From NCBI GenBank assembly GCA_965237575.1, contig CBDEGI010000004.1, positions 3,968,001 through 4,032,000 of the forward strand: DNA of 64,000 nt, in the 5' to 3' direction. Origin of the DNA: JAKZVK01 sp965237575 (GTDB lineage: Bacteria; Acidobacteriota; Terriglobia; Bryobacterales; UBA6623). The notes below the pieces were generated by a model, which had not been told where the DNA came from, ran no database searches, and saw nothing but the letters and a program-made list of their open reading frames with translations. The translations under genes were made by a program, and so were the position numbers. Of the stretch, positions 36,099 to 45,147 are shown one piece after another (within the stretch, counting starts at the first letter, position 1; each line of letters begins with the position of its first letter).

Positions 36099-36536
36099 AT
36101 GCTGCGTGAATCGAAGCTGCTTCGCGGCCTGATCGACTGGATCACCGGCGGGATCTCCGCGCGCCTGGATTTTGTCGAGCGGGACGTGGGGACCCTCCAA
36201 GGCAAAACCGAACGGATAGCCCAAGATCAGGAAGGCATGGCGCAGGTGGTGATGGCTCACCACCAGCAGCTCGAGCGGCATCAGGCGCAACTGCAAGTGC
36301 AGGCGGCGCAGATGGTCGCCATGCGCCGAATGCACGGCATGCTTGCCAAGCGGCTCGGCGAGCCGTTCCCGGGCAAGACCTGCGAGGTATGCGGCGGCGG
36401 CATGATCTTCAACCGCGTGGCCTCGGAGAACTCCTACAGCCTCGAGTGCCCCAAGGGTTGCGGCCAACGGTTGCTGCTGCCCGAGGGGATGATCTTGAAT
36501 TCACTCAAGCAACTCCCCGCCGCCGGCTCGTCATGA
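36099..36536 (+). CDS. Coiled-coil protein with C-terminal zinc ribbon
   Basis: 145 residues: a helical start (LLRGLIDWITGGISARLDFV), a Gln/Glu-rich coiled coil (about 30-90), and a C-terminal zinc-ribbon-like module with Cys95-x2-Cys98 and Cys117-x3-Cys121. There is no signal peptide, so it is presumably cytoplasmic. I recognise no family. The layout (coiled coil plus zinc ribbon) would suit a nucleic-acid or protein adaptor. It is 65 bases downstream of rpsT in the same direction, so it may share the rpsT transcript. Confidence 0.7.
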   Translation: MLRESKLLRGLIDWITGGISARLDFVERDVGTLQGKTERIAQDQEGMAQVVMAHHQQLERHQAQLQVQAAQMVAMRRMHGMLAKRLGEPFPGKTCEVCGGGMIFNRVASENSYSLECPKGCGQRLLLPEGMILNSLKQLPAAGSS

Positions 36537-36858
36537 CCCGCGCCGGCTGTGAGTCATTCCTCAGGCCCGACTCAAGCAGCCGACGCTCTCGAAACCGAGC
36601 CCTGAACGCCGGCGACGGGTGCGCAACCTCGAGGACATCGGCCAGGGGATTGAACCCTGCTATGACCTTCCCCACCCAGACGGTTGACAGTGGATGCCTC
36701 TGCCTCAGCACCTGACCTGCTCCGTCACGGGGACCGGCAATGCTAGAATGCTGCGAAACTGTGGTTTCGCGGTCCATCGCTCGAAAGACGGCCGCACGGA
36801 GCCTCAGAGCATCGAACAACAGCATCGTACGATTTCATGATTCAGGAGGAGTTTCTCT
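36537..36858. other. Intergenic region upstream of the RidA gene
   Basis: About 320 bases without a supported gene. TAGAAT at about 36744-36749 could be a -10 box for the downstream gene, but a matching -35 was not found. No repeats seen. Confidence 0.4.
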
Positions 36859-37317
36859 ATGGCGAAGAAGAATGAACGCCGCGACTTCATGCGCGACGCG
36901 GCCAAGATCGGCGGGGCCGCCGGGATGGCGGCCTTGGCAATGGCCGTTCCCTCGCAGGCCGCGGGCGGCAAGGTGGAGAAGAACAAGGCCGGTGTTCGCG
37001 TCGGCAACCTGCTCTTTACGTCGGGGTTGACCGGAACGCGCAAGGGCAGCCCGAGCGATTTCGGCGGCAGCGTCGAAGAGCAGACCCGCACGATTCTGCA
37101 GAAGCACAAAGACAACCTCGAGGCGGTAGGCAGCTCACTCGACAACGTCCTCAAGGTGGTCGTCTACCAGTCCGACATCAAAGTCGAAAAGCCGGCGATG
37201 AACAAGGCCTATGCCGAGTTCTTCACCGGTCACAAACCGTCGCGCTCGGCCGTGGGCGTCGAATTCCCCGACTCGCGCACCAAAGTCGAGATCGAAATGA
37301 TCGCGTGGGTGCCTTAG
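36859..37317 (+). CDS. RidA/YjgF-family protein with Tat signal
   Basis: 152 residues. The RidA fold carries the residues needed for imine/enamine deamination: Arg129 in KPSRSAVGVEFP and Glu146 in VEIEMIAW; NLLFTSGLTG and LDNVLKVVVYQSDI are further family features. RidA normally acts in the cytoplasm on reactive imines released by PLP enzymes. Here it is preceded by NERRDFMRDAAKIGGAAG and an Ala-rich stretch, a twin-arginine export signal, so it should act outside the inner membrane. A strong ribosome site (AGGAGG) precedes the ATG. An FG-GAP lipoprotein gene starts 10 bases after it. Confidence 0.9.
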   Translation: MAKKNERRDFMRDAAKIGGAAGMAALAMAVPSQAAGGKVEKNKAGVRVGNLLFTSGLTGTRKGSPSDFGGSVEEQTRTILQKHKDNLEAVGSSLDNVLKVVVYQSDIKVEKPAMNKAYAEFFTGHKPSRSAVGVEFPDSRTKVEIEMIAWVP

Positions 37318-37327
37318 GGCGGCGTTC

Positions 37328-38806
37328 GTGATGCGAAGCCGGTCACGGCTTGCCGTGCCCTTGTTTGTCGCCCCGGCGGTTGTGGCCGTTCTCGGGATGG
37401 GTTGCGAGCAAGGCAGCCCACCCTCGGAGCATCTGACCGTCGCGGAAACACCCACCTCGGCCCGCACGCCCGACGGGCAGTACATCTCGTGGAAAGAACA
37501 TCTCATCGACGATGAGCAGTTGAGCGGTGGGGTCGTTCTGCGCGGCGGCGACGGCCTCCAGATGGCCGACCTCGACCGCGACGGCCACCTCGATATCGTT
37601 TCCGTTCACGAAGACAATCACCACATCCGGCTCGCTTTCGGATCCGACGACCCTGACCGCTGGGACCTCATCACCCTCGCCGAGGGCGACGAAGCCAAGG
37701 CCGCCGAGGACGTCTCGATCGCCGACGCCGACGGGGACGGGGATCTCGACCTCGTTGTGGCGTGCGAGTTGGCCCACCTGATCTACTTTCAGAACCCCGG
37801 CGAAAACGTCCGCCGCGGCGACTGGCCCCGCGTCATCCCCGACGTGACGAACCAGCGCGGCTCCTACATCCGCGTCTTCTTCGCTGATCTCGACGGCGAC
37901 GGCCACCCCGAGGTCACCGCGCCGAACAAGGGCGAGCAGCTCCCGGGCGTAAACGGGTACGAGGAGAAGGAGTATCCGCTCAAAGAGATCTCCTGGTTCG
38001 GCTTGCCCGCGGACCCGCTCAAGGGCTCGGCGTGGCGGGAGCACGTCCTCACACGCGTCAAGGTGCCCATCAACAGCGAGCCGGTCGACCTCGACAGCGA
38101 TGGCGACCTCGACATCCTGGGCGGCAGCCGCGGCGAGGCACGCATCTTCTGGTTCGAGAACCTCGGCGGCAGCGAGATCGCCTTTCGCGAACACCCCATC
38201 GAAGTCACCGGACGCCATGCGCCGCAACAGCCCGGCGGCAAGCGGCTCAGCGGCATGAACGTCGTGTTCCACGACCTCAACGGCGACGGCCGGCTGGACA
38301 TCATCCTGCAAGAGACACCGACCATCGTGATCTGGCTCGAGCAGCCCGACGACTACGCGAAGCCCTGGCCGATCCACCTCATTGGCGACCTGGCGCCCGA
38401 TTCCTCTACCGGCCTCGGGCTGGCCGATATCAACGGCGACGGGAGGCCCGACGTCTTCACCGGAGGCTACAGCCAGAACCCGCGCGACCACGACGGCGAG
38501 GAGATCACCGCCGAGAGCCGCACCGGGCGTCTGGCCTGGTTCGAGCAGCCCGCTGACCCGGCCGAACGATGGACGCGCCATGATGTCTCCCGGCGCAAGC
38601 GCGGGATGTACGACGCCTTCCTCCCGCGCGACATGGACGGCGACGGTGACGTTGACTTCGTCACCACGCGCGGCAACAGCGCCAACTTCGACGGCGTCTT
38701 GTGGCTGGAGCAGGTGCGGACGCCCGAACCAGCCCCGTCTTTCCAACCCGCGCGCGAAAACGAAAGCGCGCACCTCCCGCTGCCGCCCGGCGCGCCGCCG
38801 CGTTGA
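37328..38806 (+). CDS. FG-GAP/VCBS-repeat lipoprotein
   Basis: 492 residues. Lipoprotein signal with lipobox LGMGC near residue 26. The body is a beta-propeller of FG-GAP repeats with at least seven Ca2+-binding DxDxDG-type loops: DLDRDGHLDI, DADGDGDLDL, DLDGDGHPEV, DLDSDGDLDI, DLNGDGRLDI, DINGDGRPDV and DMDGDGDVDF. Such propellers mediate binding on the cell surface; no enzymatic motif is present. It starts 10 bases after the exported RidA gene, so the two are probably co-transcribed and both are exported. Confidence 0.9.
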   Translation: MMRSRSRLAVPLFVAPAVVAVLGMGCEQGSPPSEHLTVAETPTSARTPDGQYISWKEHLIDDEQLSGGVVLRGGDGLQMADLDRDGHLDIVSVHEDNHHIRLAFGSDDPDRWDLITLAEGDEAKAAEDVSIADADGDGDLDLVVACELAHLIYFQNPGENVRRGDWPRVIPDVTNQRGSYIRVFFADLDGDGHPEVTAPNKGEQLPGVNGYEEKEYPLKEISWFGLPADPLKGSAWREHVLTRVKVPINSEPVDLDSDGDLDILGGSRGEARIFWFENLGGSEIAFREHPIEVTGRHAPQQPGGKRLSGMNVVFHDLNGDGRLDIILQETPTIVIWLEQPDDYAKPWPIHLIGDLAPDSSTGLGLADINGDGRPDVFTGGYSQNPRDHDGEEITAESRTGRLAWFEQPADPAERWTRHDVSRRKRGMYDAFLPRDMDGDGDVDFVTTRGNSANFDGVLWLEQVRTPEPAPSFQPARENESAHLPLPPGAPPR

Positions 38807-39028
38807 GCCGTCGTTGAGTCCCTTAGGCTGCGGGGCCGTGGTGGGTAGCGCCTGCTGGGCGCGGCACCCCGGCCTGTCATCCGACTTCCGGCCTACGGCG
38901 AATCTATTCCGGGGGCTGGGGCCGTTGCCTAGGCGTTTTCGGGTGAACCCCATCTTTCCTACACCGCGGAATCTCACCTAGGATCGCGATAGGGCCGTTG
39001 CTCGATCGACCTGCGCGGCGAAGTTGCG

Positions 39029-41200
39029 ATGGCGGCCAAGCGAATACGCTTCTCGATCCTGTTGATACTCGGCTTCGTCCTCCCGATGGCATCCGGGGCG
39101 GCGCAAATCGATCAGGTTCTCGAGGAGCTGCATAATCCCAGTGAGATCGTACGGCTCAAGGCCGCAAGAACGATCAGGGAATTCGGTCCCGGCCCCGACG
39201 TCATCCCGGCGCTGGTTGAGTCGCTGCGGGATGACAGCCCCCGAGTTCGATCGGCCGTGGCGGGGACGCTCGGCTGGATCGGCGTCGACGCGGCGGAAGC
39301 GGTAGCGGACCTGATGGCCGCCTTGGAAGACGAGGATGCTTCCGTGCGGTCCGAAGCGGCGCGGGCACTTGGGAACATCGGCCGCCCGGCGGTGGTGGCC
39401 GTTCCGCTCTTGCTCAGGCTTCTTGAACACGACCGGCATGCTGTCGGAGAAGCCGTGATCCAAGCCCTCGGCGCGATCGGGCTCGACGCCCAAGGCGCCG
39501 TCCCGGCCGTCGTCCAAGTCCTCGACGACCCCGACCACTCTCTGCGCCGGACAGCCGCACACGAAATCCATCGCTTCGGCGAGCACGCCCGGGTCGCTGT
39601 GCCGCGACTCGTCGAGGCGTTGCGGGATCCGCACACGACGGTTCGCAAAGCCGCTGCTTGGTCGCTCTACGAGATGGGCCCCGACGCCAAGCAGGCCATT
39701 CCGGGGTTGATCGAGACGCTAAATGACGTAGACAATCCCTACGCTGTGCGCAGCGCGGCGGCGCGGGCGCTGGGAAGAATGGGACCGGAGTCGCGCGTTG
39801 CCATACCCGACCTCGCCCGCGCCCTTCGCGCGCCTCATCGTCAGATTCGCAGCGCCGCCCTGTGGGCGTTGAGCACGATTGACCCGCGGCCTGACATCAC
39901 GCCCGAAATCGCCAACGGGCTGATCGACGGTTTTGAAGCCGAATACCAAGACAAGCAGCGCACGGAGCGGTTGAGCTATCAGCCACCCCAAGAAGTGATC
40001 GCTCTCGTGGAAGAGCTCACGAGTAACGAGCCTGCCTCCCGCGTCTCTGCCGCAAACGGCTTGCGGGAACTGGGCCCACAGGCGCGCGATGCCGCACCTG
40101 CGCTCGCAAGGATGCTCAGCGACACCGACGAGAGGGCTTCGCAGGCCGCAGTGGAAGCGTTGGTCCGAATCGGCAGCGCGGGCGTGCCATTCCTGGTCGA
40201 GGCCCTCGATGACCGGCGCAAGCCGGTGCGCCTTCAAGCCATCAGTGGCCTCGGGCAACTGGGAGAACGGGCGAACGTGGCAGTTGCAGCGCTCGTCAAC
40301 GTTGTCGAAAACGACGAGGAAGAGCTTCAGAACAGAGCGCTACAGGTGCTGTCACACATGGAGGGTGACCCGGCGATCACCGTCCCCGCGGCCCGCAAGG
40401 CTCTCGACGATCCGAAGCTGCGGCTTGCGGCGATGCGTCTTCTAGGCAACATCGCCTCGGGAGCCGCCACGGCTCCTCTCTTCGGTACCGGCGGTTCGGC
40501 CGCAGCCGCGGCGGTGCCCGACCTGGTGCCTTTCGTGAACCATCCCGAACCCGACGTGCAGAGGGAGGCGATACGAACCTTGGGGCAGATCGGTGCTCGC
40601 GCGCGTGATGCTGCGCCCGACTTGGTCCGAGCCTTTCAGCGCGGGGACACGGAGGTGCGATCCGCCGCGCTCCATGCTCTGGCGCGGATGGAGCTCAAGA
40701 GCGCCGAGGCCGCTGACGTCATCGTCTCGGCACTCGACGATCCCGAGGACCGCATTCGGGCCGACGCCGCCTACGCATTGAATCAGCTCCGGGCGGATGT
40801 CGACGCCGCCATCCCCGCCTTGACGCGACGGCTGAACGATCCTCACGAGCGGACCCGCCGCTCGGCCGTACGAGCACTGGGTTCGATGGGAGCGCAGGCG
40901 TCGGCGGCGGGTCCGGCGCTCATCGACGTCCTGCGGAACGACCACCAAAGAGTCCGCGAGGCGGCGGCTTCCGCCCTCGGGAGACTCGGAGAGCAGGCAG
41001 ACTTCGCAATTCCCCCGCTCATGGAGGCATTGAACGATCCCTACCCCGGGGTTCGTGGGGCGGCCGCCGGCGCTCTGGCCCGATTGAAAGCCCAGTCGGC
41101 TCTTCCCGTTCTGCGTCAGGTGGCCGCCGCAGACTACGCTGCGGACGTCCGTGAAGCCGCCACTCGCGCGGTCCACCAGATGGAAGAGGAGGACCGCTAA
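39029..41200 (+). CDS. Secreted HEAT-repeat protein
   Basis: 723 residues: a signal peptide (RFSILLILGFVLPMASGAAQ) followed by about 20 HEAT/PBS-lyase-type repeats, each with a motif such as LRDDSPRVRSAVAGTLGWIG or LNDPYPGVRGAAAGALARL. No catalytic domain is visible. It probably acts as a scaffold for protein interactions in the periplasm or at the surface. Its last codon overlaps the start of the next gene (TAATG), which indicates tight translational coupling with the thioredoxin-like lipoprotein. Confidence 0.9.
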   Translation: MAAKRIRFSILLILGFVLPMASGAAQIDQVLEELHNPSEIVRLKAARTIREFGPGPDVIPALVESLRDDSPRVRSAVAGTLGWIGVDAAEAVADLMAALEDEDASVRSEAARALGNIGRPAVVAVPLLLRLLEHDRHAVGEAVIQALGAIGLDAQGAVPAVVQVLDDPDHSLRRTAAHEIHRFGEHARVAVPRLVEALRDPHTTVRKAAAWSLYEMGPDAKQAIPGLIETLNDVDNPYAVRSAAARALGRMGPESRVAIPDLARALRAPHRQIRSAALWALSTIDPRPDITPEIANGLIDGFEAEYQDKQRTERLSYQPPQEVIALVEELTSNEPASRVSAANGLRELGPQARDAAPALARMLSDTDERASQAAVEALVRIGSAGVPFLVEALDDRRKPVRLQAISGLGQLGERANVAVAALVNVVENDEEELQNRALQVLSHMEGDPAITVPAARKALDDPKLRLAAMRLLGNIASGAATAPLFGTGGSAAAAAVPDLVPFVNHPEPDVQREAIRTLGQIGARARDAAPDLVRAFQRGDTEVRSAALHALARMELKSAEAADVIVSALDDPEDRIRADAAYALNQLRADVDAAIPALTRRLNDPHERTRRSAVRALGSMGAQASAAGPALIDVLRNDHQRVREAAASALGRLGEQADFAIPPLMEALNDPYPGVRGAAAGALARLKAQSALPVLRQVAAADYAADVREAATRAVHQMEEEDR

Positions 41201-41853
41201 TGGCCGGTATCGCGAAAGACAAGCGGCTGTGCAGGGTGCTCGTGACCGTGCTCGCCGTGCTGGTCGGCATGGTATTGCCGGCCGGATGCGCCCCTCCAAA
41301 CTGGCCGCCTCGGGTCGGGCAGCCTTATCCCGATCTGGAATTCGTCAACCATGATGGGCGGGCCATACGCATGTCCGATTTCAACGGACGTATCCTTCTT
41401 GTCGAGCCCATCGGCATGAATTGTCCCGCGTGCAATGGTTTTGCCGGGGCCGGGCGCAAGGGTGGGTTCGAGGGGTTGCAATCGCAGGGGGGACTGGATT
41501 CGATCGAGCAGTATTTGAGCAAATACGCTGGAACCAGGTTGGGGCCCGAGCTGGTCCTTGTCCATTTGCTGCTCTATGACTTCACAATGGGCGCCCCGAA
41601 CCTCGAAGATGCCCGAATGTGGGCGGAGCACTTCGATCTCACCGATCAGAAAAACGTGTATGTCGTTTACAGCGAGCGGGATCTTCGGGGAGATGCCAGC
41701 TACAACCTGATCCCCGGCTTTCAGCTCGTGGACCGCGACTCCATCCTTCGCAAAGACAGCACGGGACACCACCCGCGGCATAACCTTTGGAAAGAGCTGT
41801 TGCCTGAAGTGAGAAACCTGCTTGATCAGCAGTACACTCCGGTGATCCAGTAA
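41200..41853 (+). CDS. Thioredoxin-like (TlpA/AhpC-type) lipoprotein
   Basis: 217 residues. Lipoprotein signal with Cys30 (LPAGC). The thioredoxin-like domain begins GQPYPDLEFVNHDGRAIRMS and has the redox pair Cys75-x2-Cys78 (GMNCPACNG), followed by a long insert and the RDSILRKDSTGHHP strand. It is likely a membrane-anchored periplasmic thiol oxidoreductase. The insert of about 60 residues after the CxxC makes it longer than typical TlpA proteins. The gene overlaps the end of the secreted HEAT-repeat gene by one base, so the two products probably work together. Confidence 0.82.
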   Translation: MAGIAKDKRLCRVLVTVLAVLVGMVLPAGCAPPNWPPRVGQPYPDLEFVNHDGRAIRMSDFNGRILLVEPIGMNCPACNGFAGAGRKGGFEGLQSQGGLDSIEQYLSKYAGTRLGPELVLVHLLLYDFTMGAPNLEDARMWAEHFDLTDQKNVYVVYSERDLRGDASYNLIPGFQLVDRDSILRKDSTGHHPRHNLWKELLPEVRNLLDQQYTPVIQ

Positions 41854-41925
41854 GTCGTGAGGCTAGGGGTCCGCCAGAGGGCACGCGGGGATTCAAATCT
41901 GGCCGCCACCTGATCTCTTTTCCAA

Positions 41926-42630
41926 TCACGACCCCAGCTTCCGCGCCCAAACGAAACAGTGGTTGCCCATCTGCCCACTCACACCCTTCCGAAACAAAAA
42001 CCAATCAAGATACCGCGTCGGGAACAGTAACCAGCCCGCCACGACGTAGACGATCCCCTTCATCGTTCGGCTCTTGAACCACAGCTTGAGGTACTCCAAC
42101 ACGAACACCAGCAACGTCGCTGTCGGCCCGGTCCGCCAGCCCTCGTGAACGACCTCGAGCGGCTCGACCAGCTTCTTGAGGCCGTCGAGGCTGAAGCGGT
42201 AGTAATCCTCCGGGTAGCGGTGAAAGGGGTGGCAGAAGGGAACGGTAATGTGCACGAATCCGCCGGGCTTCAGGCAGCGGCGGATCTCGCCGACGATCGC
42301 GCTGGGCTGGGGCGTGTGCTCGAGAACAGCGTCACACTCGACGACTTCGAACAGCCCGTCGCGGAACGGAAGCTGCTCGGCGTTGCAAGCGACCGTCACT
42401 CCGGGCAGTGGGAACAGATCAATGTTGACGGACCCGCTCACCTGCGACCCCGCCCCGCCGATGTAAAGGTTCCACTTCCCTAGCGGCGGTTGGAATCGCC
42501 GCTCGTCGGGGTTCGCGTAGACCGGCAGCGGCGGGCTCAGCACCCGATACCACCACCGCGATCGCTTGCGGGCAAGCTCTTCGACAGGCCTGTCGTGCGC
42601 CGGCGTGTTGTCTGGCATGAACAGCCCCAT
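41926..42630 (-). CDS. Class I SAM-dependent methyltransferase with a hydrophobic C-terminal region
   Basis: 234 residues. The methyltransferase type 11 core reads KWNLYIGGAGSQVSGSVNID (motif I region), VTVACNAEQLPFRDGLFEVV, ECDAVLEHTPQPSAIVGEIR and LKPGGFVHITVPFCHPFHRY. The C-terminal third is hydrophobic and basic (KGIVYVVAGWLLFPTRYLDW), which suggests membrane association, as in lipid or glycan methyltransferases. The start could also be an ATG at 42618. No pathway partner is adjacent; it is convergent with the thioredoxin-like gene and divergent from the TPR gene. Confidence 0.83.
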   Translation of the reverse strand: MGLFMPDNTPAHDRPVEELARKRSRWWYRVLSPPLPVYANPDERRFQPPLGKWNLYIGGAGSQVSGSVNIDLFPLPGVTVACNAEQLPFRDGLFEVVECDAVLEHTPQPSAIVGEIRRCLKPGGFVHITVPFCHPFHRYPEDYYRFSLDGLKKLVEPLEVVHEGWRTGPTATLLVFVLEYLKLWFKSRTMKGIVYVVAGWLLFPTRYLDWFLFRKGVSGQMGNHCFVWARKLGS

Positions 42631-42728
42631 TCTTCCACAGCCCCCGTCCTCGAGGAGTTCTTCTCGCGTCCCTGTAACTCGTCAGCTTGATCAAAACCAA
42701 CCTCGAAGGGTACGATGCGTACACGGTG

Positions 42729-43727
42729 ATGGCTCTCGCTCGCTCGATCCTCGTCGCACTACTTCTCGCTTCCGTCAGCGTCGCCGCGGACAAAGGGGAA
42801 TTGGAACTACGCGGACAAATCATCCCGCCGTTGCGTAACGCCTGGGTCGGCATCCAGTCCGCGACGACGCCCTTTCGCAAGCAGAGCCTGAGCGGGATGA
42901 ACGGTGAGTTCAAGTTCAAGAGGCTCGTTCCCGGCTCCTACACCGTTGTCGTCTTCCATCCCCACTGGGGCGAACAGCGGCGCTCGGTGCAAGTAACCCC
43001 CAGTTTCGTCGACGAGAAGAATCGCGTTCCGCTGACGGTGCTCGTCAAGCGCTCGAAAAAGGAGCGCGAGCGTCACTTAGATCGGCGGCACACGGTCTCG
43101 GCGCAGGACCTCTCGGTGTCCCCCGAAGCGCGCAGCGAGTTCCGCAAAGCCGGCAAGAAACTCGAAAAGCACGACACCGAGGGCGCGGTGGCGCACCTTC
43201 AGAACGCGGTGGAGATCTCGCCGCAGTTCATGAGCGCGTGGAACCACCTAGGGACGATCGAGTATCAGAGCGGACGCTACCCCAAGGCGGAGGAGTATTT
43301 CCGGATCGCGCTCGATCTGAAGCCCGACGCATTTCCTCCCGTGGTGAACCTCGGCGCCGCCTTGCTGGCCCTGGAGCGTCACGACGAGGCCTTGCGCTTT
43401 AACCAATACGCTGTCACTCTTCACACCGATGATGCGCTGGCGAATTCACAGTTGGGAAGGAACTTCTTTCGGCTCGGCAACGCCGACGAGGCGATTCACT
43501 ACCTGAAGATCGCCAAGCGGCTCGATCCCTTCCACTTCAGTCTTCCGCAGATCACGCTCGCCGAGATCTATCGTCAACGCGGCGAACATCGCAAGGCGAT
43601 TCGCGAGCTCGAAGACTTCGTCGAGAAGCATCCGGACTCGCAACAGGCCGCTCTCACCCGCCAAACCCTGGCCCGGCTCAAGGAAGCGGGTTTGCCCTCC
43701 CCCGAAGATCAGGGGGACCGTGACTGA
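42729..43727 (+). CDS. Exported TPR protein with carboxypeptidase-regulatory-like domain
   Basis: 332 residues from the ATG at 42729. Signal peptide (SILVALLLASVSVAADKG), then a small beta domain of the carboxypeptidase-regulatory type (LRGQIIPPLRNAWVGIQS, MNGEFKFKRLVPGSYTVVVF), a basic linker and about five tetratricopeptide repeats (AWNHLGTIEYQSGRYPKAEE, VVNLGAALLALERHDEALRF, ANSQLGRNFFRLGNADEAIH, LAEIYRQRGEHRKAIRELED). This arrangement is frequent in Acidobacteria and serves protein binding. Its last codons overlap the GTG start of the amidase gene by 8 bases. Confidence 0.85.
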   Translation: MALARSILVALLLASVSVAADKGELELRGQIIPPLRNAWVGIQSATTPFRKQSLSGMNGEFKFKRLVPGSYTVVVFHPHWGEQRRSVQVTPSFVDEKNRVPLTVLVKRSKKERERHLDRRHTVSAQDLSVSPEARSEFRKAGKKLEKHDTEGAVAHLQNAVEISPQFMSAWNHLGTIEYQSGRYPKAEEYFRIALDLKPDAFPPVVNLGAALLALERHDEALRFNQYAVTLHTDDALANSQLGRNFFRLGNADEAIHYLKIAKRLDPFHFSLPQITLAEIYRQRGEHRKAIRELEDFVEKHPDSQQAALTRQTLARLKEAGLPSPEDQGDRD

Positions 43728-45033
43728 TTCGCCGTCTCAGACTCGGTCCGCGGCCTCGCTCCCACCGCTCCACGAGTTGAGCCGGCAAATCCGCGCCGGC
43801 GAGACGACCCCCGAGGACATCGTCGAGCGTTGTCTTGGGCGCATCCAAAAAAGAGAAGAAGACCTGCATGCCTGGGTGTATTTGGCCGAAGCCGGGGCGC
43901 GCCACCGAGCCCGTGCACTAACCGAAGAGTTGAAGGCGACGGGGCCCCGGGGCCCGCTGCACGGCATCCCTTTCGCCGTCAAAGACATCTTCGATACCGC
44001 CGGCATGCCGACCGAATGGGGCACGGCGATCCACGCCGGCAGGACGCCGGACCACGACTCGGCGCTCGTCGCTCAGCTCACAGAAGCCGGCGCCATCGTT
44101 CTCGGCAAGACCGTCACCACCGCGTTCGCCTATTTCGACGCGGGACCGACGCGCAACCCTCACAACCTGGCCCACACGCCCGGCGGGTCGTCGAGTGGTT
44201 CGGCGGCGGCGGTTGCCGCGGGCATGGTCCCCTTCGCCATCGGCAGCCAGACGATGGGCTCGGTGCTGCGGCCGGCTTCCTTCTGCGGAATCGCGGGGTT
44301 CAAGCCGACCTTCGGACAGCTTCCGCTCGCGCGGGTGATGCCGTTCGCACCCAGTCTCGACCATGCGGGCCTCTTTACTCAAACCGCCGTCGAGATGTCG
44401 TTTCTGTGGGAATCGCTGGGCAACGACGTACGCGTGGCGGACGATGGGGCGCGAGCCTTGACTGTGGTTCCTTGGCCCATCGGATCTCCGCTGGAGGACG
44501 AGATGGCCGACACCTTCGCGGCCTTGACCGACCGGTTGGAAAGCGCCGGCTTCACCATCGAGCGGATCGGCCTTCCGCCGACGTTCCAAAAACTGGACGC
44601 GGCGACGCGCACCGTCATGACCTACGAAGGCGCGCGGACGCACGAGCAGCCCTTCCGCGAACACGGGTCGAAGATCGGCGAAAAGCTAGCCATGTTAGTG
44701 GAGAACGGTTTGGCGATCGACGACGCGCTCTATCGTGAAGCGAACCAGGTCATCGAGACCGCCCGCGCTGACTTCGCCGAGCGAACACGCCAAGGAGCGG
44801 TTTGGCTAACGCCCTCGGCCCCGGGCCCCGCGCCCGAGGGGCTGGGCTCGACGGGGGACCCCGTCTGCAATCGGCCGTTCACCGCCCTGGGCGTACCGGC
44901 CATTTCCCTCCCCTTCGCCCGCGCGCCGAAAGGACTTCCCTTGGGCCTCCAGCTCACCGCGGCGGCGGGCCGCGACGATCGCCTACTAGCCACGGCGATG
45001 CTCTGCGAGCGGAAGCTCGCTCCCAACCCCTAG
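43720..45033 (+). CDS. Amidase (amidase-signature family)
   Basis: 437 residues, starting with a GTG that overlaps the TPR gene. The Ser-cisSer-Lys triad is present: Lys88 in PFAVKDIFDTAG, Ser157 in TPGGSSSGSAAA, and the nucleophile Ser181 in GSQTMGSVLRPASFCGIAGF. Most amidases have GGSxR where this one has GSVLRPA, a pattern also seen in aryl/aliphatic amidase subgroups. It is not GatA: it lacks the GatB/GatC neighbours and is shorter. It should hydrolyse a small amide in the cytoplasm. Coupling to an exported TPR protein is odd and may reflect position only. Confidence 0.88.
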   Translation: MTDSPSQTRSAASLPPLHELSRQIRAGETTPEDIVERCLGRIQKREEDLHAWVYLAEAGARHRARALTEELKATGPRGPLHGIPFAVKDIFDTAGMPTEWGTAIHAGRTPDHDSALVAQLTEAGAIVLGKTVTTAFAYFDAGPTRNPHNLAHTPGGSSSGSAAAVAAGMVPFAIGSQTMGSVLRPASFCGIAGFKPTFGQLPLARVMPFAPSLDHAGLFTQTAVEMSFLWESLGNDVRVADDGARALTVVPWPIGSPLEDEMADTFAALTDRLESAGFTIERIGLPPTFQKLDAATRTVMTYEGARTHEQPFREHGSKIGEKLAMLVENGLAIDDALYREANQVIETARADFAERTRQGAVWLTPSAPGPAPEGLGSTGDPVCNRPFTALGVPAISLPFARAPKGLPLGLQLTAAAGRDDRLLATAMLCERKLAPNP

Positions 45034-45147
45034 CCATCGATCCAGCCGATCCGGCTTGCCGGCAGGGCGAGATCCTGAAACTGACGCACTACTGTACTTT
45101 CATTACCTCCCTGGCGGCGGTACAATTCCCTCAGGCTCGGGGAGGCT

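Noticed and set aside
37343..38977. A 544-codon minus-strand ORF
   Set aside because: Shadow of the FG-GAP lipoprotein; the protein is a low-complexity Val/Ala/Gly/Asp string, whereas the plus strand has seven calcium-loop repeats.
43918..44664. Minus-strand ORF opposite the amidase
   Set aside because: Overlaps the catalytic core of the amidase in antisense and has no family features.
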